Shown here: in pieces, positions 1-10,593 of the stretch | How the letters are laid out: every line of letters begins with the position of its first letter | Position numbering within the stretch: the stretch's first letter is position 1 | Source of the DNA: Planococcus citri | Taxonomy: Eukaryota > Arthropoda > Insecta > Hemiptera > Pseudococcidae | Direction: 5' to 3' | NCBI RefSeq assembly: GCF_950023065.1 | Contig: NC_088678.1 | Coordinates: 76,851,590-76,915,589 of the forward strand | DNA length: 64,000 nucleotides | The notes under the pieces: model-generated | Seen by the model: the letters and a program-made list of their open reading frames with translations, nothing else | Told to the model about the DNA's origin: nothing | Database searches by the model: none | Program-made: the position numbers and the translations under genes

Positions 1-220
1 CAACATTTTTGGGCACGGTTTGTCTTGAAATGTTCGTAAAGATGCGCTGTATTTGTATTTTGAATATCTCCGACTTGACCTTTGCCGACGCATTGTACTT
101 TTTCCCGGAGCGTATCATTATTTGTTTTGTTTTTTTATTGAAACCGAATATTTTTGGAACGCCTATTTTTGACTTGTTTTACGAATATTCATTTTTCTCC
201 CGGTTAAAAGCACAAACGGG

Positions 221-283
221 CAAAAGTGAATAGTGATTCTGAAAGAGGAAGATTTGAGCTTTCAGAATCACTAATTACTTTTG
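221..283. repeat. Short hairpin
   Basis: Stem of about 25 bp (tagtgattctgaaag / ctttcagaatcacta) around a 13-nt loop. The rest of positions 1-548 shows no coding or repeat signal I can support. Confidence 0.7.
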
Positions 284-548
284 ACCGATCGTTATAATTA
301 CGCGAGCAGGCAACGAAAAACAATGACGCTAAATTCAAACCGAATATTTTCGGCACTAACTGTATTTACATAGAAAGTTGAAAAATGTACACATTAATTA
401 TGTTTAAGTATATGATTTTTCAGATCAAGTACATATACCTTACCAAACCATGGAAATTCACACTACTGTGACGTTTACAATAATAGTGACTTTCTTAATC
501 ATCACTGGAATGATTATATTTCGCAATACCCACCACTTTACCAAACTA

Positions 549-724
549 CAGTAAACTTCGCTTAATGTTATAACGTTTGTCCCAGCCCATTTTAATAACA
601 TTAAGCGACTTATAACATAAACCAATTGAAATGTAATGGGATATAAAAGGCTGGGACCAGACGATTTTAATAACATAAAGCGATTTATAACATTAACCTT
701 TATAATAATAAGCGAAGTTTACTG
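549..724. mobile_element. pogo/mariner-like MITE
   Basis: 176 bp with terminal inverted repeats CAGTAAACTTCGCTTA and TA on both sides (547-548, 725-726). CAGT ends with a TA target are usual for pogo/Tigger elements. No transposase inside. Confidence 0.75.
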
Positions 725-782
725 TATAATATTTTTTCATCATTTTAGTAAAAGGCACAATTTGAAAAAATACCACCGCCTA

Positions 783-1013
783 TTTCAAACCGTTTTTGAA
801 AATTCTTGGAGACTCCAGTAGATTTTTGAAACTTGAAATTTCCACAAAATTTTATCAAAAGCAGTTGGAAAGCAGAAATTCATTCTGTAAACTAATTTCA
901 ATACGCTATTTCGGCTTTTAAACTCCATTTGATGAAATTTTGTAGAAATTGCAAGCTTCAAAAATGTGCTGGAGGCTCCAGAATCTCCCAAAACGGTTTG
1001 AAATCGTTTCCAA
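783..1013. repeat. Partial copy of CTGGAGGCTCCAG repeat family
   Basis: Contains CTGGAGGCTCCAG at about 969 and the flanking 'tccatttgatgaaattttgt' seen in the intronic copies. The following 1014-1666 holds a 20-bp duplication near 1210-1240 and nothing else recognisable. Confidence 0.6.
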
Positions 1014-1666
1014 TTAAGTATTATTGTGTAGTATGTCGATTGATGTGTTTTCGAGGTCGTAGAGTTCGAATCTAGAGTTAGTTTTTTTTGTAGAGGTGGG
1101 AGGGGGGATGAGGCGCGGGGAGATAGAAAATTCCAAATTGTGCTTGAAATATTATCGTGTAACCAATGTGTCAACTGTCAATTAATATATTCTCGAGATT
1201 GTATTTTTTTTTCAGTATTGTATTTTTTTTTCAGTATTAATGACAAAATAAAAAAAGCATCAATGTGGAATCCGGCATGACGCTCACCGGTTTGACCCCG
1301 CATAGTTATTGTACGTAAAAAAATGTACATGGTAAAATCAATGTAAATGTTTTGAATTTAATTCAAAAAAATTAATAAATGAAACTCGATCTGAGCTTTG
1401 AACAATTTTTGTCTTTGACCCATTTTTTATGTTTTGAACTTTCAGCAACACACTGTAAATGTAATCCAATTGCAGATCAGGTAATATACTGCGTTTCACG
1501 GATTCATGCATACATAAATAAATTTTATTATTTAACAATTACAAAACTCGAAAACTGCTGTTTTGAACTTTTCAGTTTAATTTCTGCGTAGGAGTTGCTA
1601 TGTCAAATGACCTACACGCATTGCTTTTATAGCTGATGCACTACATAGTATGAAATTTTTTTTCAG

Positions 1667-1771
1667 ATATATTCCTACTGTTATAGACCTGACAAAAAAC
1701 TATAGTCATCGCCTTTGCCTTAGCCTTCATCAGACAGTAAGTAGTGATTCTGATTCAGCGGAATTCATTTA
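1667..1771 (+). CDS. Repeated SIM-like exon A
   Basis: 105-nt exon-like block after a pyrimidine-rich TTTCAG and before GTGAGT. It reads YIPTVIDLTKN ... SSDSDSAEFI. The hydrophobic VIDLT followed by an acidic/Ser run resembles a SUMO-interaction motif. The last codon is split as TA|A, which would make a stop when joined to exon B, where the next copy has CA. So this copy is either terminal or mutated. Confidence 0.5.
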
Positions 1772-1865
1772 GTGAGTACCTAACCCACAGACTTACACAC
1801 ACACATTGCTTTTACAGCTGATGCTCTAGCTCTACATGATAATAACAACTATATTTTTCCCCCAG

Positions 1866-1955
1866 ATATATACCCCTTCCCTTTGTTTTGATTGATTCAA
1901 CGCAGGATGTTAATTCCGAATCGTCACTTTCTGATTCGGATATAGAATTTATACA
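1866..1955 (+). CDS. Repeated SIM-like exon B
   Basis: 90-nt block flanked by CCCCCAG and GTAAGT, in the same phase as exon A: YIPLPFVLIDSTQDVNSE then SLSDSDIEFI. Length is a multiple of three, so the exon can be duplicated or skipped without changing frame. Confidence 0.55.
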
Positions 1956-2032
1956 GTAAGTACCTGGACCTACCTACACGCATTGCTTTTATAGCTGATG
2001 CACTACATAGTATGACATTTTTTTCCTTCTAG

Positions 2033-2141
2033 ATATATTCCTCCTATTATAGATTTAATGGCGGACTCATCTCCTCCTTCTGCTTCTCCATCTCCTACAA
2101 TCATAGATGCAGATGTCTGTTATGATGCGGATTCCGAATAA
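2033..2141 (+). CDS. Repeated SIM-like terminal exon C
   Basis: Begins after CCTTCTAG with YIPPIIDLMADSS, then a Ser/Pro run and an acidic end (DADVCYDADSE), with TAA at 2139-2141. The preceding introns of A, B and C share sequence (e.g. 'acgcattgcttttatagctg'), showing that intron plus exon was duplicated as a unit. Confidence 0.55.
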
Positions 2142-2674
2142 TTATTGCATAACTACAATATGTGGGAATTTAGGATCTACTAGAAAATCCAATACACCAG
2201 ACATTCCCTTTATTTTCCAACAATTGCGTTTTTTGTATGTTTTATTATTTTTTTTTTCATGAGAATTATTTTTAAAATGTGAATTTTAACTAAATTTTAG
2301 TTTAATTAGATCGATTAATTAGATTGGTCTAATTAATAGATCAGATTGGTTTAATTATTAGATTGAAAAACGTACTTTTCAACAAAATATCATTTTAATT
2401 ACAATTTAAAATGAGAAAATTGTACATCCGCAAGAAAGATAGTTTGGAGTCCTTGACCGTAGAAATATGACTATCAATTTTTACCTTATCAAGGATTCTC
2501 ATATTTTTGTTCAACTATTTTGGTTAGAGATGTTAAAGTGTTGTTATATTTGTTAAAATAATAATAACCTGTGTAATAGAATAATAATTTTCAATTAGTG
2601 GTTTCACTACAGTGACTTCAAGTAATCCAACACCAATTATATCTAGCAGACGAACTATATGATGCCATCATCTA

Positions 2675-2881
2675 GTGGCATTATGTTTTCTGCTCCAAAT
2701 ATGTCATCATTTTTTCCAAGTACCTATTAATTACAAGCTTACTGAGAGGAACAGCTATAAAAACTGGAGGCAAATGTTATTTGATGAACTGAATGTATGT
2801 AAACTTACTGACATTGTGGACCCAACAGTCCCTCGACCAAACAATCTCATGGTAACTATCCATCCAAGACTAGACGATTAA
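2675..2881 (+). pseudogene. Copia-type gag relic
   Basis: A 68-codon open stretch with KLTERNSYKNWRQMLFDEL followed by CKLTDIVDPTVP. This fits the N-terminus of Ty1/copia Gag, where a 'kL.g.NY..W...m...L' motif is usual. The sequence before it reads on in another frame, so at least one frameshift is present. No other copia domain is in the window. Confidence 0.55.
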
Positions 2882-3002
2882 GGACAATGCTCCTGCAGCT
2901 ATGAGGAGCTCTAATGAAAAACATCAGACAACGAATGCTCCATCCAAGTCTGACACAAATGCTTTCCATTAAGACAGCAGAATAATAATTTAAATCTATG
3001 TA

Positions 3003-3608
3003 AGGTGCACCGGGGGAAGTTGGAATTTGGGGTAAGTTAGAAAACTTGCTCTAGCGCCTAGAGGTTTATATCTGGCAAAGTGCCACTAAAGGTGAATTGA
3101 GGGTACCACTCCTACTTCATCACGGCATAAAAATTTTCGCGATTTAGTTTCATTTTAGATGTCTTTGGTTCAATTGTATTTTTTTGTTGTTTTGAACTTA
3201 TTTTGAATTTGGTCTAAAATACAGACTTTCTATTTCTTAGTTTTTCGCATATAGCGGACGAACCGTACGTCCTAGTGAAAATCTGATGAGAGTGATCTCA
3301 AAGAGAATTAAATTCTGTACAATTTTGTTCTTATGCAATTTTTCTAGGACGCTCGGTTTGTGATCTACGCCTCTGCAAAGTTTAGCCCGTTCTGACTTCC
3401 CCCAATTGGGGTAAGTCAGGACAGTTTATATTTTATTCCACTGAGCGAAAGCTACTGGGTCAATCGCGCTCAAATTTTTACCATCGATTAAGAACCCTTA
3501 TGGGAACCTACATATTAAATTTGATCCATATTGGTTCATTAGAAGGGGAGTAACAGCTGGTCAAAGTTGAAATTGCGAAAAATCATTCTGACTTGCCCCG
3601 GTGCACCT
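3003..3608. mobile_element. MITE with AGGTGCACCGGGG ends
   Basis: 606 bp, inverted ends AGGTGCACCGGGG / CCCCGGTGCACCT, TA at both flanks (3001-3002, 3609-3610). No coding capacity. A second, truncated copy lies at about 57590-57713. Confidence 0.8.
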
Positions 3609-3990
3609 TACATCTATCTCAATTAATTTTTGAGCACGAGCCTGTGCAGCTTCTACAGAAGACTGTGAAACAATCAATTTTCAAGTTTACAAGTTGTAAT
3701 AATGTTACTTCTGTCGACGGTCCTAGTATTAGGCGGAGGTTATACTGATGATGTGAGATGCCGATGACGATGCGGATGAGGATGAAAAAATCCATCTTCA
3801 CATCACGTCATGTTTATAGTGACAATGACGATGATGATGTGATGTGAGATGAAAGCCCAAAAAATTTCATATTACCAGCACATTCTTCTTTAATTCATTT
3901 TTACGATGAAACTTACTAGTTCGGAGTTTTAATTGAAAATATTTAATATTTGATGGTTTTTTTGATTATTGAAATCATGAATTCCCTTAG

Positions 3991-5233
3991 GGGAGTTCTT
4001 TAAAAGTGGCTGCAGAGGAGGAATGGATATTTAATTTGATCTCCCTGGTGGAGTCAAAATTGGAGTTGTATGATAAATCTCATGCTCTCCACAGCAATAA
4101 TGTTCATATTGCAGAGCAATGGACAGAAATTGCAGCAACTCTGAAACGTGAGTACATATCATTCAACTACACTCAGTTTACTCTAGCAATTTTCCATTTC
4201 CAAAACAGCTCAAACTCAACTCTTTTTGCAGGCCATGTTACTGTAGTGAAAGCAATGTGGAAACAGCTACGTGATACTTATCGTGAGAAAAGAAAAGAAT
4301 TTCTGGCAAATACACCAAGATCTGGAGCCGGGTTACGGGATCTGTACTTCCCTACTTGGAAATTTTATAAAAATTTACAATTTTTAGATCCGTCCCTGAG
4401 AAAGCGGCAGATGATTTCATCTGTTCGAAGTTCACATTCTCAACCTTTAGTGACCAATGCTAAACGTTTGCAATCAGCTGCTCCATTGAGATCATACTCT
4501 CAACCTGTACCTAGAACTACTCAAACTGTACCTAGGACTACTCAACCTGTACCTAGAACTACTCAATCACCTCAACAAGAACCTGCATCAGTGATTATTT
4601 CTCCTCGTACAGCAGTAGATGATACAAATAGAAACAGTCCAAATGTGGCAAATGTTGCATCAGTTCGCGGAAGTAATGTTGTTATAATTTCGTCTTCCTC
4701 TGCTGTTCCTCCTTCGAATAGTACTGTGAGAGACTCCATACCAAGTGGTTCCAATTACGTTCCACCACCCTCACAGAACCTTGAAGCTTTGATGTCAGAA
4801 TCTGAGCAAGATGAAGGTTTGTATTGGCACTCAGTCATTCAATTTTTTTTTTAAATTAATGTGTCAGATAATAATAGAAACTGTTGTAGCAGATTTCGAA
4901 ACATTGGAGCGGGATGAAGAATTAAATGAAGCTTTACACGATGCTCGTATGTTCAATGAGACACCAATCAGAAACTCCCACCAATCTCGTCAAGGTAAAA
5001 GGAACAACAAATCTTCAGGAACCCTTGGCCAACTTTTTGAAATAGAGAACAGAAAAATGGAGTTCTGCCAGAAGCACTTAGAAGATGCAGATCGGCAATT
5101 TCTTCTCAGCTTGGTTCCAGAGCTCAAAGCCTTGCCTTTAAGACAGAAGTCCCAAGCCAAAATAGAACTCCAGCAAGTGTTACTGAAATACGCACCACCA
5201 GATCCAAACCAGCAACGGCAGCAACAGCAGTAA
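3991..5233 (+). CDS. MADF-BESS DNA-binding protein (probable Harbinger partner)
   Basis: Three exons by inspection: 3991-4147, 4232-4816 and 4893-5233 (stop TAA), with GTGAGT and GTTTGT donors and pyrimidine-AG acceptors; phases agree. Exons 1-2 give a MADF domain (LISLVESKLELYDKSH, IAEQWTEIAATL, VVKAMWKQLRDTYREKRKEFL). A low-complexity region follows with a VPRTTQ repeat. Exon 3 ends in a BESS motif (FLLSLVPELKALPL ... IELQQVLLKY). MADF binds DNA; BESS mediates protein contacts. The first exon opens at 3991 after a TAG and has no ATG, so the true start lies in an unseen upstream exon. I infer it is the accessory protein of the Harbinger element; a host MADF gene is the alternative. Confidence 0.78.
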
Positions 5234-5269
5234 CTTTGTTTAGTTTTTTGTTTTAGATTTTAGATATAT

Positions 5270-5850
5270 AACTAAGTCGTTTTTTCATCATTCCATTGAT
5301 ATTTGTTTAAGCATTGTTTCGTTTTTCGTTTTTTAAATGCGAAGTCATTTTCTCATCATTTTATTGGTGTTCGTTTAAGCACTGTTTCGTTTTTCGTTTT
5401 AGATTTTAGATACTAAATAATATAAGTCGTTTTTCATCATTTTATTGGTGTTTGTTTAAGCACTGTTTCGTTTTTCATTTTAGATTTTAGATACTGAATA
5501 TAAGTCGTTTTTTCATCATTTTACTGATGTTTGTTTAAGCACTTCCGATTTTAGTCCTTTTTGTAAATTTTCCTGAATTTCAAATCAATTTTATGGGTAC
5601 TAAATTAGTCGTTTTTTTCCTTCATTTTATTAATGTTTTTTCTAAGCAATTTCAATTTTAGTTTTTGTATAGGTTCCTGAATTTCAAATCAATTTTATGG
5701 ATACCTACTAAATGTAGTCGTTTTTTTCTTCATTTTAGTAATGTTTGTTTAAGCACTTCCGATTTCAGTTTTTTTTGCGTATGTTTCTGAATTTCAAATC
5801 AATTTTATGGATACTAAATATGTCGTTTTTTCCTTTTTATTTTTTTAACA
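5270..5850 (+). repeat. Degenerate minisatellite downstream of MADF gene
   Basis: At least six copies of a 70-110 bp unit built on 'gtcgttttttcatcatttta' and 'tgtttaagcac', starting near 5276, 5346, 5426, 5506, 5608, 5717 and 5822. It probably lies in the 3' UTR of the MADF gene. Confidence 0.8.
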
Positions 5851-6237
5851 ATTTAATTTTTAAGCATTTGAGATATTAGTCCCTGATTTGTTTGCAACTA
5901 AGTATCTACATATTCTTAATTTTGATTTCTGTAATTATGAATTATGATTGTGTAGTTCAAAAACTTGAAGAATAAATAAAAATATAGTGGATGAAATCAT
6001 TGAAATTTCATGGGAAGTGTTTTCTCTTGTTCTCTTTTATCTGTTTGATATAGGTAACGTATTGATTGATGGCAGTTGTCCGGATTTTTCTTAGAGTTCT
6101 GAAAGTTTCACTGTAGGCTCAGAGAAAGCTGAATAATTGACATTGTATTATATTATTTATGAAGAGACTACTTTATTTGACAGAAATGAAAATTTTTCAA
6201 AAATTCACATGAGCAGCTACATTACGACTACGGTATC

Positions 6238-6684
6238 AATAAGGCTTTTGACGTATTGTGGGTTGCATATCGGTTTGCCTGAACTTTATCGGTTTGGTGG
6301 GCATTCTTATCACTGAGTATCAGAATTTCATATTTTGAGCAATTTTCACAAGGTGTTTTTGAAATGCATAGCTTTTATTTAGTTTTTCCTTCAATTTTAA
6401 ACACTGTTGAATCCTGAGATGGAAAAAGATCCGCTCTTTGTCGAGGTTCAAAGACGTTTCGTCAACTTCTTTAAAACTCGACGAAGAGAGGATCTTTTTC
6501 CATTACAGGGTTTAACAGTGTTTAAAATTGAAGGAAAAACTAAAAAAAAGCTATGCATTTCAAAAACACCTTGTGAAAATTGCTCAAAATATGAAATTTT
6601 GATACTCAGTGATAAGAATGCCCACCAAACCGATAAAGTTCAGGCAAACCGATATGCAACCCGCAATACGTCAAAAGCCTTATT
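6238..6684. repeat. Long hairpin abutting the transposase stop codon
   Basis: Near-perfect inverted repeat: the left arm (6238 to about 6445) matches the reverse complement of the right arm (about 6480-6684), with a loop of a few tens of bases. The right arm ends where the transposase coding sequence ends. A 118-codon frame across it (6407-6763) is a by-product. Confidence 0.85.
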
Positions 6685-7606
6685 ATCTAACTATATTATT
6701 GAGGAAATAATTTTTAAACATTTCTCTGATTCGCTGGGCGATTCTGTCGGAGCTGTTATGTAGATTTCTCCTTCCGGTTTGAGAAGTAGATAAACGTGAC
6801 CCACTGTCTATTTGTGGCGGACCATCAATATCAATGATTAAGTTGTGTAAAACACACATGCATTTAACAATGTTATCAGCATGCTTCGGTTCCACTTCAA
6901 TGGGTTTCCACAGCAGACGCCACTTCGCAGCTAAAATTCCAAATGTGCATTCTATGGTCTTACGTGCAGATGAGTGCCGATCATTGTAATATTTCGTTTC
7001 GGGGGTCAAAGATGCTTTAGGAAACGGTCTCATTAAATTGGGAAGGAGAGGGTAGGCTTTGTCACCTAAAAAAACAAAAGGAGCATCTGTGTTGGTCCCA
7101 GGCAACGGCCTCGGATCAGGAATACATTCCTGTCTTCGAAACACTGTATCATAAAACATAGATTGACGGAATGTTCCGGCATCATTTTGGTGTCCATACG
7201 CCCCTATATCCACGCACACAAATCTATACTTCGCATCTGCAACACCCTGCAAAACTATTGAAAAAAATTTACGATAATTGAAAAAAAGCGAGCCGCTTTT
7301 GCCAGGGCACTTTATTCTAATATGTTTCCCATCTATGCTGCCCAAGCAATTTGGGTATTGCCAGGTACGGTAGAATTCATCAGCAATGCGTAGAAAATCT
7401 TCTTTTGTAGGTAGAGACAAGTGTATTTCTGAAAATGTTTCCCAAATTTCTTGGCAAGTGCTGTAAACTATTTGACGGACAGTACTGATTCCCATACGGA
7501 AGGTGAATGCCAATGAGTGGAAAGATTGACCAGTGCTGAGATATCTATGAACACCATGGGAAAAAAGCGAAGTATAGAACAATTTGGACAACAAATCATT
7601 TTGCAT
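6683..7606 (-). CDS. PIF/Harbinger (HARBI1-type) transposase
   Basis: 307 residues of a DDE-type nuclease. Motifs: GSIDGKHI (D92), CVDIGAYGHQNDAGTF, GDKAYP (D182), then ARKTIECTFGILAAKWR (E219), so all three catalytic acids are present. HARBI1-family proteins are usually about 350 residues, so the N-terminus is probably short: the frame is open for eight more codons upstream of this ATG, then a TAA, and an acceptor-like TATTAG suggests a preceding exon. It is convergent with the MADF gene at 4.0-5.2 kb, the usual two-gene layout of Harbinger elements. Terminal repeats were not found, so the borders are unknown. Confidence 0.9.
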   Translation of the reverse strand: MQNDLLSKLFYTSLFSHGVHRYLSTGQSFHSLAFTFRMGISTVRQIVYSTCQEIWETFSEIHLSLPTKEDFLRIADEFYRTWQYPNCLGSIDGKHIRIKCPGKSGSLFFNYRKFFSIVLQGVADAKYRFVCVDIGAYGHQNDAGTFRQSMFYDTVFRRQECIPDPRPLPGTNTDAPFVFLGDKAYPLLPNLMRPFPKASLTPETKYYNDRHSSARKTIECTFGILAAKWRLLWKPIEVEPKHADNIVKCMCVLHNLIIDIDGPPQIDSGSRLSTSQTGRRNLHNSSDRIAQRIREMFKNYFLNNIVR

Positions 7607-7753
7607 TTTGGGGTTATGGTTACCTAATAGTTAACATGAGCTTCTCTTCGTTACTGATAGGACAGATAATGAAATTGGTAGTCTTCGTTGGTTTCATTTT
7701 CTGTTCAATATAATAAAAACAATTGATAGACATACGCATGTAAGATAGAAACT

Positions 7754-8008
7754 TCTGATTATGATTCAACTTCTAAGAGATGTCATTGTTGCGCAAAAAC
7801 TGGTCATTTACCAGAGGATTGTTATCATATTAATGCCTTTTGTAACTTTTGCGAGAAAATTGGCCACATCGATCGCGCTTGTTTCAACAAAAACAAGGAG
7901 AAAGAAGCCCAGACATCGGCACTTGGATCTAAGACAGCCCATGCATCTGTAATGGAATGCTTTGGCCATTCGTTGAGGAAGCAAAGGTTCGTGAGAAAGA
8001 TCAGTTGA
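7754..8008 (+). pseudogene. Retroelement Gag zinc-knuckle relic
   Basis: 84 codons with two CCHC knuckles, CHCCAKTGHLPEDC and CNFCEKIGHIDRAC, then a Lys-rich tail. No start codon context and no capsid part. It sits immediately before a Pol C-terminal relic in another frame, so this is an internally deleted retrotransposon. Confidence 0.7.
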
Positions 8009-8412
8009 ATAAAAGTAAATCGATTATGGTGAGTGGAAAACCTCTTTCAGTCAATCAGAAACTTCAAGTTGGTGATGAAGTTTTAATCGAAGGACCGTTT
8101 ACCAAGAATAAGTTTCAAAGTAAATTCGAAGATGAAATAGGCGTAATTGAGGCAATAAATAGTCCAGTCCTCAATATTGCAACGCCTTCAAAGACAATTC
8201 AACGTCATGAAAATCAAGTTGAAAAGTATACAAGTGCAACGCCTGCAACTCCGGTTCCAGATAATGTTCCTGTGTCCGAACCTATCACTGGTCGGTCCAG
8301 TGATCCGCCGGAAGAACCATCACTTCGCCAGAACCATCACTATGCCGGTTGTCACCAGTATCAAAACCCCCTAAAAAGCTTGAGAATTTTCAAAATTATA
8401 GGATTGTGGTAA
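7957..8412 (+). pseudogene. Retroelement Pol C-terminus relic
   Basis: A 151-codon frame. The middle part (LQVGDEVLIEGPFTKNKFQSK, then EDEIGVIEAINSP and an HENQVEKY ending) resembles the tail of gypsy integrase, where a 'GD.V.......K....y.G.' module is followed by the H.N.lK.y signature. Reverse transcriptase and the integrase core are missing. Together with the knuckles at 7754 it marks one deleted element. Confidence 0.55.
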
Positions 8413-8734
8413 ATATCCCCTCTTCAGAAAGCCCAAATATACATATGTAATTTTATTGTTGTATTCGTAACGTAGTATTTCACGTCTCATGTATATAATG
8501 TATAATGTAAAAGTTCGTGTAATTAAAGTCAGTTTAATGCGAGTATTTCAATTTAATGAGTGGACAATTACCACAATGATATCAAGTAACTACAAGGTGT
8601 AGGTACATATCATTGCCCAAAAAAGGTGACAGAATGACAGTAAAAAAAATGATAAATAGCAATAAAGTTTTTACCAGGTGCAAACTCTTTATTCAGATAT
8701 CATATTTATCGCGTGTAACGAACATACCTATCTA

Positions 8735-8969
8735 CAGGGCGGTCCATAAGTCAGGCTGCAATTTTGCACAATCGAAAAAACGAGAGAAAAACTTTCTACA
8801 AAAAAGTCCTTTATAGTTTATACCATGTTAAAATCACGTAAATGCATAAGTAAGTAGGTAGTGATAAATAAAGTTTGGAATGTTTAGAACACGTCTGGAC
8901 AAATTCAACCCAACCATTCGCCATGACGAGAAAAACTCGAGAGTGCGGCCTGACTTATGGATCACCCTG
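8735..8969. mobile_element. 235-bp MITE with CAGGG ends
   Basis: Inverted ends CAGGGCGGTCCATAAGTCAGGC (left) and its near complement (right), TA on both sides. The flanks 8413-8732 and 8972-9790 are A/T-rich with 'gtaggtaagtag' tracts and a 28-nt T run near 9190; no gene seen there. Confidence 0.75.
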
Positions 8970-9186
8970 TATTTTGTTTTATACTGGTTACGAAATACTG
9001 CTATAAACTTTCAAAATTACGAACATATTTCATTTGAATGTTCGCGAGTAGGTACTTGTTATACGTATCTGATCAGGTTTTTTTAATTTAAAAAAAAAGT
9101 AAGCCAGTAGGTAACTAGGTACCCAAGTCTGTTGTTATTTCTGATCAGTTTTTTTAGTAGGTAAGTAGTCTATTGTTATTTCTGAC

Positions 9187-9219
<33 letters not shown>

Positions 9220-9806
9220 CAAGTACTTAAGTAAGTATGTCTACATATTTTACTGGAGGGTAAAATATTTGATGCATGAGAAAATTAGTTTTTGAACGAT
9301 TTTTTTGCAAAAATATTCGCTGAAATCTTGAAACGTGCGATTGAATAACATACAACGTTTCTGTAATAATTTGACCCCCAAAACGAACATCTATCTTCCC
9401 CCTCTTCGGTCAAAATTGATTCTTTTAACGTAATTGTAGTTCATTTTAACTGGTCAAAATATTTTACAAGATAATACGAGTACCATGAAATTCATTTTTT
9501 CCATCGTCAGTTTAGGAATGCAAATTTTTATTTGAAAAATTAATTTTTTTGCATACAATATTTTTATATAACTTACCTATAACGTCATTTGGATCGAAAC
9601 ATTTTCAAAATGTATATGTAGGTAATATTGTACTTTGAAAAACCTTTCTACGCTCTCTGACAACTTTTGAGAAATCTTGTACCTTACGTATAAAATAAGC
9701 TAAAAGGTCGGCCTTTTATTTTGAAATCATTACCTAATACAAATTTCTGCAACAAGTTCTTAAATACTCAATAGACTTCATTTTGATTCCAGCCTAATTT
9801 CACAGC

Positions 9807-10052
9807 ATGTTCGGGAGAAAATTCATTTTACAATCAGTGATGATGTCGTGCATGATATCGATTTTCTTCTCCGAGCATTTTACAAGAGCTAATCGGTGCG
9901 ACCTGGACAAATGTCAAGAACTCTGTGCTCAACAGTTCCTCGCTGCAGACTTGAGAGGAGTTTATCCCTATTGCGATTTCGACAATAATAAATGCGAGTG
10001 TAGACAAGACCAATCCGATGGAAGTGTAAAAGTTTTGAATTGCTATGGATAA
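9807..10052 (+). CDS. Small secreted Cys-rich peptide, CS-alpha-beta-like
   Basis: 81 residues in one coding exon. The N-terminus is a plausible signal peptide (hydrophobic VMMSCMISIFF). The mature part has cysteines C31-x4-C36-x3-C40-x15-C56-x6-C63-x1-C65 plus C79. The CxxxC...C...CxC spacing is that of CS-alpha-beta peptides (insect defensins, drosomycin-like and scorpion-toxin-like peptides), usually antimicrobial or ion-channel-directed. The seventh cysteine near the C-terminus (NCYG) is extra. An acceptor-like GATTCCAG at about 9792 suggests a 5' UTR intron; AATAAA lies at 10409-10414. Family membership rests on cysteine spacing only. Confidence 0.6.
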   Translation: MFGRKFILQSVMMSCMISIFFSEHFTRANRCDLDKCQELCAQQFLAADLRGVYPYCDFDNNKCECRQDQSDGSVKVLNCYG

Positions 10053-10593
10053 AGTGCATTTATAATATACCTACTTATATTAGGACAATTTAGAAATTAA
10101 TTTTAAAAGCAATTTCATTTATGAATTCAACGATGTACGATGTGTTTCTCCTACATTAAAATATCGAATGAAAACTGTTGTGTATTGTGATGTATGTATC
10201 CTACCAAAAATACGATGAATTTTCCTCAGCAATGAGTTTTCCCTCACGATCAATTTTACCCTGCGATGAGTTTCGCGAGGTTTTTGAGAAAAACTACCGT
10301 AACGAAAAATATTCCCCTTCAAATTCTCGATCCTCGATACCCATCTCTCAAGAGGGGGGTGTCTAAAAAATGGGTGGAAAGAGTAGGTGTTTCAAAATAG
10401 GCCAGTCCAATAAATTAATCAAAGTTACTACTTGATATCATTCGTTTTCGCTCAATTTTTTTTTACAAACTCCTCTCACCCAACTACTAATCAAACCACC
10501 GTTGATTGGTCGTCAACCCTTCTCAGGGGTTGGTGGATTTTTCAAGTAACACACAACTGAATCATTACCTATGTATTTGAAAAACGAATCTGG

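Noticed and set aside
4572..4754. Minus-strand frame inside the MADF gene
   Set aside because: Shadow of the low-complexity Ser/Pro/Thr region.
6407..6763. 118-codon frame between MADF and transposase
   Set aside because: It runs across both arms of a hairpin and into the antisense of the transposase; not a gene.
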